Assembly (NCBI GenBank): GCA_942492715.1
Contig: CALOFW010000012.1
Coordinates: forward strand, 744,001 to 808,000
Reading direction: 5' to 3'
Source: Sva-07 sp942492715
GTDB lineage: Bacteria; Actinomycetota; Acidimicrobiia; Acidimicrobiales; Ilumatobacteraceae
Length of the DNA stretch: 64,000 bases
In this document: piece after piece, positions 33,097 through 42,705 of the stretch
Layout: each line of letters opens with the position of its first letter
How positions within the stretch are numbered: the stretch's first letter is position 1
The notes under the pieces: generated by a model
What the model was told of the DNA's origin: nothing
Database searches by the model: none
Seen by the model: the letters and a program-made list of their open reading frames with translations, nothing else
Position numbers and translations under genes: made by a program

Positions 33097-35883
33097 ATGT
33101 CGGATCGGACCGCTGCCGAAGACCAACCGAACGATGCGCTCAGCGACGACATCCGGTTGCTGGGCCGTCTCCTCGGTGATGCGATCAGGGCGACCGAGGG
33201 AGAAGCCACCTACCAACTGGTCGAACGGGTTCGGCGAGTGTCGGTCGAGGGGCGCCGCTCCGGTGTGAGCACGGTCGAGCCGATACGCGAGCTCCTGGGT
33301 CGCGAACCGATCTCCGAACAGCTCCTCGTGCTCCGGGCACTCGACTGGCTGTCGCTGTTGGCCAACACTGCCGAGGACGTCCACGTCGAACGACGGAGCC
33401 GCCACCACCGCGCCGCCGGCAGCCCGCCTCGCCCCGGCAGCCTCGCTGCGGCGTTCGAGCGCATCGCGCGCTCGGGCGTACCCGAGAGTCGACTCGTCGA
33501 GGTCGTCACCGAGCTCCAGGTGAGCCCGGTCATCACCGCCCACCCCACCGAGGTGCGACGCAAGACCGTGCTCGAGGTCCTCGACGAGATCTCCCACCTG
33601 CTCGACGAGCGCAGCCGGGCCACCGATCCATGGGGAAGCGAGCAGCTCGAGGACGAACTCGCCACCCGCGTGCTGCTGCTCTGGCAGACGGCGCTGCTCC
33701 GGTTGTCGAAGCTCCGCGTCCGCGACGAGATCAACGAGGCGATCCGGTACTACTCGGCGAGCCTCTTCGACGTCGTGCCCAGCCTCACGCGACGACTGGC
33801 GGACGACCTCGCCGCAGTCACCGGTGACCGCGTCGACACCACGCATGCGATCACGATGGGCTCGTGGATCGGTGGCGACCGCGACGGCAACCCGTTCGTC
33901 ACCGACGAAGTGATGCGCTACGCCATCGGACGCCAGACGGCAACAGCGCTGGAACACCACCTCGCAGGTGTGTATCGCCTGTCACACCAACTCTCGATGA
34001 CCGATCGGCTCGTCACCCCGACACCTGAGGTGATCGCGCTCGCCGAGGCGTCCGGCGACGAGTCTCCGTTCCGCGCCGACGAGCCGTACCGCAGGGCGCT
34101 GCGCGGCATGCACGCCCGGCTCCACGCCTACGCACGCCGGCTGCTCACCCCCGAGGACGACGTTCCCGGTCCACCACCGGCCGAGCCGCGAGCGGCCTAC
34201 GGGGATCTCTCCGAACTCCTCGACGACCTCGACACGGTGACGGCCTCGCTGCACACCCACGGCGCCGCGGCGATCGCTGCGCGTCTGGTCGAGCCCGTCC
34301 GCGACGGGGTCGCCACGTTCGGCGCCCATCTCTGCGGGCTCGACATGCGCCAGAACTCCGCGGTCCACGAGACCGTGGTCGCCGACCTCCTCCGTTCCGC
34401 CGGCGTCTGCGACGACTACCTCTCGCTCGACGAAGGCCGCCGGGTCGCCATCCTCGAAGACGAGCTCCACTCCCCTCGGCTCCTGTGCCATCCGGGGTCG
34501 GACCACGCCGCCATCACCCGTTCCGAGCTCGCCATCCTCCGGGAGGCCGCCACCGCCGTCGCTCGCGTCGGACGCACGATCGTTCCCCACTACGTGATCT
34601 CGATGGCCCACGACGTCAGCGATGTCCTGGAGGTCGCCGTGCTCCTCAAGGAGGTCGGGCTGGTCACCGCTGCTTCATCGGGGCGGGCGGCGACCACGCA
34701 ACTCGACATCGTCCCGCTGTTCGAGACGATCGACGATCTCGACCGCTCGGCCGACGTCCTCACCCGGCTCCTGGCCAACGACGTGTACGCCGACCTCGTG
34801 CGCTCGCGCCGCAACCGCCAGGAGGTGATGATCGGCTACTCCGACTCGAACAAGGACGGCGGATACCTGACATCGCAGTGGAACCTCTCGGCCGCGCAGA
34901 CCGCGCTCACCCGTGTCGCTGCCGACGCCGGTGTTCGACTGCGCTTCTTCCACGGCCGCGGCGGCACGGTCGGGCGAGGTGGCGGGCCTGCCCACCAGGC
35001 GATCCTCGCGCTCCCACCCGGATCGGTCGACGGCTCGATTCGCCTCACCGAGCAGGGCGAGATGGTCGCCGCGAAGTACTCCAACCCGGCCATGGCCCAC
35101 CGCAACCTCGAGACGGTGGTGGCGGCCACGCTCGAAGCGTCGCTGCTCCACGCAGAACACGACCCGGCCGACGACGAACTCCACGCCGACACGATGAGCG
35201 AGCTCTCCGGTCTCGCCTACGACACGTATCGGGCGCTGGTGTACGGCGACGACCGCTTCGTGTCGTTCTTCCGTTCGATCACGCCGACCGACGAGATCGC
35301 CAAGCTCAACGTGGGGAGCCGGCCGGCCTCGCGCACGACCTCCGCGGCGATCGAAGACCTCCGTGCGATCCCCTGGGTGTTCGGCTGGACGCAGTGCCGA
35401 CTGATGCTCCCGGCGTGGTACGGGGTCGGGTCGGCCGTGCATGCGTTCGTGGGCGGCGACGACCCCGATGAGCGACGACTCGATCGGCTGTCGCAGATGT
35501 ACCGGGACTGGCCGTTCTTCCGCACCGTGATCGACAACATGGGCATGGTGCTCGCCAAGACCGACATCGACATCGCTCGCCGGTACGCCGACGTCCTCGT
35601 CGAGGACGACGCGATGCGCACCGAACTCTTCGGCGCGATCGCCGACGAGCACGCCCGAACACTCCGCTGGCACCGTCGCATCACCGGGTCGGCGACACCG
35701 CTCGCCGACAACCCACTGCTCGCTCGCAGCCTGCGCAACCGGTATCCGTACCTCGATCCCCTCCACGTGATGCAGGTCGACCTGCTGCGTCGATTCCGCG
35801 ACGGCGACCACGACGAGATGGTCGAACGAGGCATCCAGTTGTCGATCAACGCGATCGCGACCGGTCTGCGCAACTCGGGCTGA
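33097..35883 (+). CDS. ppc: phosphoenolpyruvate carboxylase
   Basis: A 928-residue PEP carboxylase that makes oxaloacetate from PEP and bicarbonate to refill the TCA cycle. All active-site blocks are present: VSPVITAHPTEVRRKT (catalytic His), GSWIGGDRDGNPFV, MIGYSDSNKDGGYLTSQW, FHGRGGTVGRGGGP (the second conserved His and glycine loop), GSRPASR and a C-terminal SINAIATGLRNSG. The length is typical of bacterial enzymes. The ATG at 33097 has no strong ribosome binding site. It is divergent from glgC, with 132 bases between the start codons. Confidence 0.96.
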   Translation: MSDRTAAEDQPNDALSDDIRLLGRLLGDAIRATEGEATYQLVERVRRVSVEGRRSGVSTVEPIRELLGREPISEQLLVLRALDWLSLLANTAEDVHVERRSRHHRAAGSPPRPGSLAAAFERIARSGVPESRLVEVVTELQVSPVITAHPTEVRRKTVLEVLDEISHLLDERSRATDPWGSEQLEDELATRVLLLWQTALLRLSKLRVRDEINEAIRYYSASLFDVVPSLTRRLADDLAAVTGDRVDTTHAITMGSWIGGDRDGNPFVTDEVMRYAIGRQTATALEHHLAGVYRLSHQLSMTDRLVTPTPEVIALAEASGDESPFRADEPYRRALRGMHARLHAYARRLLTPEDDVPGPPPAEPRAAYGDLSELLDDLDTVTASLHTHGAAAIAARLVEPVRDGVATFGAHLCGLDMRQNSAVHETVVADLLRSAGVCDDYLSLDEGRRVAILEDELHSPRLLCHPGSDHAAITRSELAILREAATAVARVGRTIVPHYVISMAHDVSDVLEVAVLLKEVGLVTAASSGRAATTQLDIVPLFETIDDLDRSADVLTRLLANDVYADLVRSRRNRQEVMIGYSDSNKDGGYLTSQWNLSAAQTALTRVAADAGVRLRFFHGRGGTVGRGGGPAHQAILALPPGSVDGSIRLTEQGEMVAAKYSNPAMAHRNLETVVAATLEASLLHAEHDPADDELHADTMSELSGLAYDTYRALVYGDDRFVSFFRSITPTDEIAKLNVGSRPASRTTSAAIEDLRAIPWVFGWTQCRLMLPAWYGVGSAVHAFVGGDDPDERRLDRLSQMYRDWPFFRTVIDNMGMVLAKTDIDIARRYADVLVEDDAMRTELFGAIADEHARTLRWHRRITGSATPLADNPLLARSLRNRYPYLDPLHVMQVDLLRRFRDGDHDEMVERGIQLSINAIATGLRNSG

Positions 35884-35924
35884 CGACGTTTCCCGACGAC
35901 TGGGGACCGTCGCAGGGGTGATCG

Positions 35925-35930
35925 TAGAAT
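35925..35930 (+). promoter_or_regulatory. -10 box of leaderless esterase gene
   Basis: TAGAAT lies eight bases before the ATG at 35939. Confidence 0.45.
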
Positions 35931-35938
35931 CGGTCGAC

Positions 35939-36853
35939 ATGTCGATCTCACGCCGTGCCCGCCTCGTCCGACGGGCACTCCGCCGGGTCGCGAGCGCCGA
36001 CGAGATGTCGATCGAACAGGCGCGAGCGCGCATGGACCAGATCGACCGTCTCCCACGACCGCGCCACGTCGACTACGTCGACACGCTCGTCGGCGGTGTG
36101 CCGGCAATCATCGCGACACCCATCCTGACGCCACCGACCCGACACCTGCTGTACATCCATGGCGGCGCCTACGTCGTCGGTTCGCCGCGCAGCCACATCG
36201 CGATGGTCGCCAACCTCGCGAAGCGGGCGTCGGCGACCGCAACGGTGATCGAGTACCGCCTCGCCCCCGAGCACGTCTACCCAGCAGCGGTCGAGGACTG
36301 CGTGGCTGCCTACCGGGCGCTCGCCGCCGACGTCGATCCGGCGCTGGTGACGATCGCCGGAGACTCCGCGGGCGGCGGGGCGGCGTTGTCGACGCTCTGC
36401 GCTCTGCGCGACGCCGGTGACCCGCTCCCGGGCGCGGCGTACCTGCTGTCGCCGTGGACCGATCTCACCGGCTCGGGCGAATCGGTGATCACGCGAGCGG
36501 ACGCCGACCCGATGATCGACGGTGCGAAGATCGCCGAGGCGGGGCGGGTCTACGCAGGCGACGTGTCGCTCGACGATCCGGGGGTCTCCCCGCTCTTCGC
36601 GGATCTGTCGGGCCTGCCCCCGATGTTGATCCAGACCGGGATGGACGAGGTGTTGCTGTCGGATTCCACCCGGCTCGCAGCACGCGCTCGCGAGGCCGGT
36701 GTCGACGTGACGCTCGATCTCGCCAACGGCATGTGGCACGTGTACCCGGGGTTCGCCCGCGTCGTCCCCGAAGCCACAGAGGCACTGGTGCGAGCCGCGG
36801 TGTTCATGCGCTCCCGTGTCCCGGCACCGGCACCGGCACCGGCACCGGCATGA
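35939..36853 (+). CDS. alpha/beta hydrolase, hormone-sensitive-lipase type esterase
   Basis: A 304-residue esterase. The oxyanion-hole motif YIHGGAYVVG and the nucleophile elbow AGDSAGGGA (GDSAG serine) are diagnostic of the HSL/family IV group. PMLIQTGMDEVLLSD supplies the acid, and ANGMWHVYPGF supplies the His. The C-terminus is a PAPAPAPAPA tail encoded by five perfect CCGGCA repeats. A TAGAAT -10 box eight bases before the ATG indicates a leaderless mRNA. The stop overlaps the ATG of the following LLM gene (ATGA), so they are co-translated. Confidence 0.9.
   Translation: MSISRRARLVRRALRRVASADEMSIEQARARMDQIDRLPRPRHVDYVDTLVGGVPAIIATPILTPPTRHLLYIHGGAYVVGSPRSHIAMVANLAKRASATATVIEYRLAPEHVYPAAVEDCVAAYRALAADVDPALVTIAGDSAGGGAALSTLCALRDAGDPLPGAAYLLSPWTDLTGSGESVITRADADPMIDGAKIAEAGRVYAGDVSLDDPGVSPLFADLSGLPPMLIQTGMDEVLLSDSTRLAARAREAGVDVTLDLANGMWHVYPGFARVVPEATEALVRAAVFMRSRVPAPAPAPAPA
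36821..36850. repeat. five tandem CCGGCA hexamers
   Basis: Thirty bases made of five perfect CCGGCA units encode the Pro-Ala tail of the esterase. The last base is the A of the ATG of the next gene. Confidence 0.85.
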
Positions 36854-37920
36854 CCGCCGACACGGCGCCCGCAGACACCGTCGCCGCCCCGAGATTCCCC
36901 GAACTCGGTTTCTACACGCTTGCCGGTGGCGCCCAGAACCCGCGGGATCTCGTCGAGGAGTGTCGGCGGGCGGAGGAACTCGGGCTCGGCAGTGTGTTCA
37001 TCAGCGAGCGCTTCAACGTCAAGGAGGCGGTCACCCTGTCGGGGGCCGCCGCGGTTGCCTCCACGAACCTGCAGATCATCACGGGTGCAACCAACCACAA
37101 CACCCGCCATCCGATGGTCACCGCGTCGTACGCCACCACGATGCATCGGCTCACCGGCGGCCGCTTCGTGCTCGGCATCGGTCGCGGTATCGGCCCGATG
37201 TTCGACGCGTACGGGATTCCCAGGATCACCACAGCGCAGATGGAGGACTTCGCCCACGTCATGCGACGCCTCTGGCACGGCGACACCATCATCGGCAACG
37301 ACAGCCCGATCGGGTCGTATCCCGTCCTGCGGCTCGACCCGACCTTCGACGAGGACATCCCGCTCGGCCTGGTCGCGTTCGGGCCGAACTCCCTGGAGTT
37401 GGGCGGGCGGGCCTTCGACCACGTGATCCTGCACACGTTCTTCACCGACGAGACGCTGCAGCGTTGCGTGGGCACCGTGAAGGACGCCGCCGACCGTGCG
37501 GGCCGCGACCCCGACGCCGTCACCGTGTGGTCGTGCTTCGCGACGATCGGCGATCACCTTCCTGAGCCGGTCCGCCTGAAGAAGACCGTCGGGCGACTCG
37601 CCACCTACCTGCAGGCATACGGCGATCTGATGGTCGAGACGAACCGCTGGGACCCGGACGTACTCGCTGCGTTCCGTGCCGACGAGATGGTCGCCGGTTT
37701 CCGGTCCGCGATCGACGTCGATGCAACAACCGAACAACTCGAACACATCGCCACACTGATCCCCGACGAGTGGCTGGCTCCATCGGCGACCGGCTCCGCT
37801 GCCCAGTGCGCCAGCGCAGTTCGCGGTCAGCTCGACCTCGGGGCCGACGCGGTGATCATGCATGGCGCGTCCCCCGACGAGCTGTCACCGGTCGTCGAGG
37901 CCTATCGCAGGTCGAGCTGA
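36850..37920 (+). CDS. LLM-class F420-dependent oxidoreductase (TIGR03857-type)
   Basis: A 356-residue luciferase-like protein. LGFYTLAGGAQNPRDLVEEC is the family start, with LGSVFISERFNVKEA, an ATNHNTRHPMVTASYATTMH strand and TGGRFVLGIGRGIGPMFDAYG. It matches the actinobacterial F420-dependent group TIGR03857. The substrate is unknown. It is translationally coupled to the HSL-type esterase, so it may process the product of ester cleavage, such as an alcohol or acid. It converges with the metallo-beta-lactamase gene. Confidence 0.86.
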   Translation: MTADTAPADTVAAPRFPELGFYTLAGGAQNPRDLVEECRRAEELGLGSVFISERFNVKEAVTLSGAAAVASTNLQIITGATNHNTRHPMVTASYATTMHRLTGGRFVLGIGRGIGPMFDAYGIPRITTAQMEDFAHVMRRLWHGDTIIGNDSPIGSYPVLRLDPTFDEDIPLGLVAFGPNSLELGGRAFDHVILHTFFTDETLQRCVGTVKDAADRAGRDPDAVTVWSCFATIGDHLPEPVRLKKTVGRLATYLQAYGDLMVETNRWDPDVLAAFRADEMVAGFRSAIDVDATTEQLEHIATLIPDEWLAPSATGSAAQCASAVRGQLDLGADAVIMHGASPDELSPVVEAYRRSS

Positions 37921-37950
37921 TCCCGTCACCGCATCGCTCGGCCGAGGGCG

Positions 37951-39759
37951 TCAGCTCCCAGCGGCCTGCAGTTCGTCCGCCACCTGCGCCGCGACCCGTC
38001 GAAGCGCGTCGAGCTGATCGTCGTCGAGGTGGCGGGGTCGATAGTCAGCCACGCACAGGGTGCCGACGTTGCTGCCGTCAGCGAGCGTCAGCGGCATCCC
38101 GGCGTAGAAACGGAAACGGGGTTCGCCGGCCACCAACGGATTGTCGGCGAATCGAGGATCGGCCAGGGTGTCCTCGACCTGCAGCACGTCGTCGTGGAGG
38201 ATCGCGTGAGCGCACAGCGACATCTCGCGTGGCGTCTCGACGACATCGACGCCGCGGCGCGACTTGAACCACTGACGATCGGTGTCGACCAGGCTCACGA
38301 GCGCGACGGGCACGTCGAGGCTCGCTCGGATCTCGTCGGCGTGGCGATCGAACCGCTGCTCGGGCGCCGTGTCGAGGACACCGAGCTCACGGAGGGCCTC
38401 GATGCGCTGCGCCTCGTCGTCCGGCAGCGGGGCGTTCTGCCAGCGGATCGAGCGTCGCAGCAGCCAGGCTCGCAGCTTCGTGCGCAGGAAGAACGGGCTC
38501 GCCGGCCACACGAGCCACTCGGTGATGCGGGTCTCGTCCGCGTCCAGCCGCCATCGCGATTCGTTCCGGCCCACCATGATGATCGGGACGCCGGATCCGT
38601 TCGATGTGCCGAGAGCGCGAATCGCCGCCACGAGATCGAAGTCTCCGTCGTCGTCGATCGCCTCGATCAGGACGATCCCCGGCTCTCTGGAGCGGACCTC
38701 GCCGAACGCGTCGCGCAGGTCAGCAGTGGCGACGACTTCGAGATGCTCGGCGCGCGCCGCGTCGGCCAGTGCCTCGGCGATCTCCTGCGTCCGAGCGCAG
38801 ACGACGGCGACGTTCGAGCGAGCAGCGATGGCTGAGGCTGCCGCGGGCGCGATCCGTGCGCCGGACTGCGCCGGTCGCGGCCGATCACCGCTGACGGCGA
38901 GCGTGGTGCCTTCCGTGGCGGCGAGGATCTCGCCGTCGTAGCCCGCCGATCTCGCATGGGCCCGGGCGAGTGCGACGAGTTCGTCGATCTGTTCATCGGT
39001 CCGGCTGGGATCGTGGTGGTAGAGGGCGACACGGTGGACACCGGCGCGTCGAGCGAGGTCGACGACGTACTCGACGGTGCTGTGGCCCCAACCGACGTGG
39101 TCGGGGTACTCCGCGCCGAGGTACTGCGCATCGTGGATCAGCAGATCGGCGCCGCGGACGAACCTGGCGTGGGTGTCGTCGTGACGGTTCCGACCGAGGT
39201 CCCCGCCCACGGCGAGTTCCTGATCGTAGGGCTCGTGGTCGGACGAGTACACGACGACCGCGCCGTCGACCTCGATCCGATAGCCGAGCGTGAGCGCCGG
39301 GTGGTTCAGATAGTGCGTCGAGATCACGACGTCGTCGACCTCGAAGACGCCCTCGACGAGGTCGTGATGCTCGACGTGGGCAGACAGCTGACCGATCTCG
39401 ACCGGGAAGTAGCGGTACTCCATCTGGCCGGCGAGGATCTCTCCGAGCGAACTCCCGAGACCGCTCGGGCCGTAGATGTGCCAGTTGTTGCCCCGAACGA
39501 ACAGCGGCGCGAAGAACGGCAGGCCCTGAATGTGATCCCAGTGGGTGTGACTGATCAGGATGTGGCCGTCGACCGGTCCGCCCTCAGCCGTCGCGATCAG
39601 GTGCTGTCCGAGGCCATGGGCACCGGTACCGCAGTCGAGGACGAGTTGCGTGCCACCATCGGAGCGGATCGACACACACGATGTGTTTCCGCCGTAGCGC
39701 ACGGTGCTGGGACCAGCCTTGGCGATCGAACCTCGAGTTCCCCAGAACGTCACCTGCAT
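37951..39759 (-). CDS. metallo-beta-lactamase / receiver-like / GAF fusion protein
   Basis: A 602-residue three-part protein. Residues ~1-285 are an MBL-fold hydrolase of the phosphodiesterase type: HTHWDHIQ supplies zinc ligands, YSSDHEPYDQELA and LLIHDAQY the distal ligands, and VGWGHSTVEYVVDLA the final His. Residues ~305-425 look like a receiver domain (VAVVCARTQEIAEAL, GIVLIEAIDDDGDFDLV, VPIIMVGRNES) but lack a clear phospho-Asp pocket. Residues ~450-600 are a GAF domain with the IEALRELGVLDTAPEQRFDR start and FYAGMPLTLADGSNVGTLCV. A role in sensing that controls a phosphodiesterase, perhaps for cyclic nucleotides, is plausible. RBS GGAGG stands eight bases before the ATG. Confidence 0.85.
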   Translation of the reverse strand: MQVTFWGTRGSIAKAGPSTVRYGGNTSCVSIRSDGGTQLVLDCGTGAHGLGQHLIATAEGGPVDGHILISHTHWDHIQGLPFFAPLFVRGNNWHIYGPSGLGSSLGEILAGQMEYRYFPVEIGQLSAHVEHHDLVEGVFEVDDVVISTHYLNHPALTLGYRIEVDGAVVVYSSDHEPYDQELAVGGDLGRNRHDDTHARFVRGADLLIHDAQYLGAEYPDHVGWGHSTVEYVVDLARRAGVHRVALYHHDPSRTDEQIDELVALARAHARSAGYDGEILAATEGTTLAVSGDRPRPAQSGARIAPAAASAIAARSNVAVVCARTQEIAEALADAARAEHLEVVATADLRDAFGEVRSREPGIVLIEAIDDDGDFDLVAAIRALGTSNGSGVPIIMVGRNESRWRLDADETRITEWLVWPASPFFLRTKLRAWLLRRSIRWQNAPLPDDEAQRIEALRELGVLDTAPEQRFDRHADEIRASLDVPVALVSLVDTDRQWFKSRRGVDVVETPREMSLCAHAILHDDVLQVEDTLADPRFADNPLVAGEPRFRFYAGMPLTLADGSNVGTLCVADYRPRHLDDDQLDALRRVAAQVADELQAAGS

Positions 39760-39829
39760 CCGTGTGCCTCCCTGCGATGACTGTACGGGACCGCACCGGT
39801 CGACCGGCGCGGCATGACGGACGACAGCG

Positions 39830-40291
39830 TCAGCCCGAGCCTGTCACGACCGTGACCGGGAGCTTCACCTTGCGCTCGATGCGATGAGGCAGGTCCTGAT
39901 GGAGCCATCGCGAGATCGTGGTCGGCAACGTCGACACGATGACCTCTTCGACGTGTTCCGAGTCGACGATTCGAGCGACCGCGGCGGCGGGGTCACATTC
40001 GGTTGACAGCTCGCCGGTCGCCGTGGCGCCGAGCGACCTCAGCCAGTCGAGTCCGTAGGCGAGGCGATCGCTGGCGATGCGCCGTTCGTCGGCGACCTCG
40101 AACGACGCCGTCGGCGACAGGTTCGCAGCGTCGCCCGCGGCAGCGCCGATGGCCACCGCCGCCGACACGGGACTGGCGACGGGCACGACCAGGTGGAACA
40201 CGTACTCCCCCTCGCCGACGCGTCGGCGGACCTCCGCCGCCAGCGCGTCGCCGCCAACGGTCCGGTTCGCCACGATCAGTGTCTTGTGCAA
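39830..40291 (-). CDS. UspA-like small protein
   Basis: A 153-residue protein with a universal-stress-protein-like alpha/beta pattern: TLIVANRTVGGDALAAEVRRR at the N-terminus, VFHLVVPVA, and a C-terminal EEVIVSTLPTTISRWLHQDLPHRIERKVKLPVTVV. The usual ATP-binding G-x2-G-x9-G-S/T motif is not conserved, so it may not bind ATP. It has a single-domain length. The gene stands alone in the minus direction, upstream of the MBL fusion gene. Confidence 0.68.
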   Translation of the reverse strand: MHKTLIVANRTVGGDALAAEVRRRVGEGEYVFHLVVPVASPVSAAVAIGAAAGDAANLSPTASFEVADERRIASDRLAYGLDWLRSLGATATGELSTECDPAAAVARIVDSEHVEEVIVSTLPTTISRWLHQDLPHRIERKVKLPVTVVTGSG

Positions 40292-40554
40292 CTCGACCCC
40301 CGGTCGCCACCTCGATGAATCCCTGCGCAGATCCTAGGTCACCGAGACCCGGCCGCAGTCCGGACCACTCCCGCGTCGGCGTCTGACGCTCCGGCGTCGA
40401 TCTCGATCATTGTGGGGTCGAGTTCATACGGGGGTCGTGGTGAACGAGGCGTCGATGTCGTCGGGGAGGCCGAGGCATCGTGCGAATACGGGGAAGCCGA
40501 CGCGGGTCGATCACCACGGCAACCGTTCGGCCTCCGGCCGGCAGGCTGCGATGC

Positions 40555-40560
40555 TACGGT
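40555..40560 (+). promoter_or_regulatory. -10 box of leaderless TAP-like gene
   Basis: TACGGT lies seven bases before the GTG at 40568. Confidence 0.4.
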
Positions 40561-40567
40561 CACCGGC

Positions 40568-42247
40568 GTGTGGCGCGTGGCTCGAACAGGCGCGTTGGTG
40601 GGGCGTGGGGCGGCAACCGTCGCGATGTGCGCGTTGCTCGCCGGTGTGGGGTCGGTTGCCTGTAGCAGCGACGAGCAGAACTCCGACGTCGCCACGACCG
40701 GAACCTCCACGACCGCGACCTCCACGACCGCGACCGGTACCACCGCGACCACTGCAACGACGATCGCGACCCCGACGACGGAGGAGCCCTCGGCGGCACC
40801 GACCACCGATGTCGACGCCAGCGACAGCACTGGGCGGCCGATGACGGTCGAGTGGACCGACGACGCGCGCCGCCTCGGCAGCGTCGAGGTCCCCCTCGAC
40901 CACGACGATCCATCGGCCGGGACGACGACGGTACGTCTACGTCGCACGGGAGCGCGAGACCCCGATCTTCGGATCGGCGTGCTCTTCGTCAACCCGGGCG
41001 GTCCCGGCGCCACCGGATTCTCGATGGTCGAGCGAGCGCAACGCATCTTCACTCGGGAGATTCTCCTGCGATTCGACATCGTCGCCGTCGCCCCGCGGGG
41101 CACCGACACCACCGTCGGGTCGGTGAGCTGTCTTCCCTTCGACGAGCGCGCCGAGTTCGAGTCGTCCGTCGACTGGTCCCCGGACGCTCCGGGCGAGGCC
41201 GAGGCCCTCGAAGCACACATCGGGGCCGCCCTTCAACGATGCGCCGACAGCAATGCCGAGCTGCTGGATCACGTGTCGACGATGGACACGGTCCACGACA
41301 TGGCACGAGTGGTCGAAGCGCTCGGCGAGGAGCAGGTGTCGTATCTCGGGATCTCCTACGGCGCACCGCTCGGCGCCACGTTCGCCACGGCCTACCCCGA
41401 GCTCGTTCGCGCCGCGGTGCTCGACGCCGCCTACCACCCCGCGTACGAGCCGGTGGAGGCCGAACGAGCTCGGGCGATCTCGGAGGAGACACGGTTGGCG
41501 AAGCTCTACAACGAGTGCGATGCGGATCCCGACTGCCCGATCGACGGCGGCACGCAAGCCGCATTCGAGCGGGTCGCCCGAGCGGCGGACACGCAGCCAC
41601 TCCAGAGCGATCCCGACCTGCCGCCGATCAACGAGTCGGCTCTCTACTCCTCGATCTTCTTCCACCTCGACGTGTACACCGGTGCGCCGGACGGCCCGTT
41701 GTACCGTGCCGTTGCCGACGCCGACGCCGGCGACTCCACCGCCCTCCAGCGTCGCTACAGCGATGCGGTGAGATTTCAAGCGTCGGTTCCAGCGCTGATC
41801 CCCATCAGGTGCATCGACTGGCCATACCGTGACGACGATCCCCTACCGATCGATCTCCCCGAGCAGCTCGCCGACGACAGCCCACTGCTGTCATCGCTGT
41901 TTCCTGCCCCTCCGATGGAGTACCGCTCGTCCAGCGGGGGCATCTGTGGTCAGTGGCCCGCCGGGCCCGAGCCGCTGCCGAGCCCGCTCTCGGCGGAAGG
42001 AGCCGGCCCCGCGCTCGTCCTCGGCGCCACCGAGGACGTCGCCACTCCGATCGGCAGTGCAGAGTTTCTCCGCAACGAACTCGTGGACGCGGCGATGATC
42101 TACGTCGAGAGCGACGTACACGGCAGCTACTACGCCTCGACCACACCCGAACACGAGTGCGCGACCGAGTCCGTCGACCGATTCCTCATCGACCTGGACC
42201 GGCCTCCCGACGGCACCGTCTGCGCCGCCCAACCGACCGCAGACTGA
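40568..42247 (+). CDS. secreted alpha/beta-hydrolase lipoprotein, TAP-like peptidase
   Basis: A 559-residue lipoprotein. The signal ends in a lipobox (GVGSVAC, Cys32). A Thr-rich linker (~40-75) follows, then an alpha/beta-hydrolase with FVNPGGPGATGF for the oxyanion hole and the nucleophile Ser263 in GISYGAP. A TAP-like C-terminal domain has LVLGATEDVATPI, VESDVHGSY and ATESVDRFL. Relatives are tripeptidyl aminopeptidases (Streptomyces Tap/SlpD-like) that release short peptides outside the cell. The GTG start is supported by TACGGT seven bases upstream. Downstream is a 740-bp stretch with only a decayed toxin remnant. Confidence 0.87.
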   Translation: MWRVARTGALVGRGAATVAMCALLAGVGSVACSSDEQNSDVATTGTSTTATSTTATGTTATTATTIATPTTEEPSAAPTTDVDASDSTGRPMTVEWTDDARRLGSVEVPLDHDDPSAGTTTVRLRRTGARDPDLRIGVLFVNPGGPGATGFSMVERAQRIFTREILLRFDIVAVAPRGTDTTVGSVSCLPFDERAEFESSVDWSPDAPGEAEALEAHIGAALQRCADSNAELLDHVSTMDTVHDMARVVEALGEEQVSYLGISYGAPLGATFATAYPELVRAAVLDAAYHPAYEPVEAERARAISEETRLAKLYNECDADPDCPIDGGTQAAFERVARAADTQPLQSDPDLPPINESALYSSIFFHLDVYTGAPDGPLYRAVADADAGDSTALQRRYSDAVRFQASVPALIPIRCIDWPYRDDDPLPIDLPEQLADDSPLLSSLFPAPPMEYRSSSGGICGQWPAGPEPLPSPLSAEGAGPALVLGATEDVATPIGSAEFLRNELVDAAMIYVESDVHGSYYASTTPEHECATESVDRFLIDLDRPPDGTVCAAQPTAD

Positions 42248-42599
42248 CGACCACACCCCAGCAGGCGTCGGTGCGAGCCATCCGAGACTCCGTGGGAGTG
42301 GTCGAGGGGTGCCGAACGAACGCTCCCGCGGGAGCCGCCGACGTGGTCGTGCGGTCTGCTACCGGTCCGGCTCAGACGACCCGAAGGAGGCCGTGGTGCC
42401 CGAACGGTGGGCGCGGCCCGAGGCGGGCGATCGCCGACGGCGGAACAGTGATGTCCGACCAACCCGCCGCCACCGTTGCCCCCGCTCCCTGCCGCAACGT
42501 CGACCGTCCTCGGCGACGCTGCTTCCAACACCAAGCGGGCCAAGCTCCGGCCGGACAGGCCTGTGTCGTGAGGAGTCCATCGCTGACGGGGGTCACCGT

Positions 42600-42705
42600 C
42601 GTCGCCGAGATTGCCTGCGAGCAGTTCGACGTGGTGCTCGAGGTCGGTGCGGCGCCGCCGACTCAGCGCGGCGCTGAACACGCCGGTGTCGACAACAAGT
42701 CTCAC
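42600..42705 (-). pseudogene. truncated PIN-domain (VapC-like) toxin remnant
   Basis: A GTG at 42705 opens MRLVVDTGVFSAALSRRRR and then a Leu/Glu helix ending LLAGN, which matches the N-terminus of VapC-type PIN toxins with the metal-binding Asp in VVDTG. After that the frame drifts into Arg/Pro/Gly-rich sequence and no conserved PIN motifs follow, so the gene looks decayed. A peptide ending DEAFASALRS overlaps the GTG by GTGA, as antitoxin ends often do, but the antitoxin itself is not recognised. The rest of 42250-42980 shows no coding signal I can support. Confidence 0.4.

Noticed and set aside
42309..42677. Plus-strand 122-codon gene in the 740-bp gap
   Set aside because: Arg/Ser-rich with no motif and no ribosome site; it is antisense to the PIN remnant.
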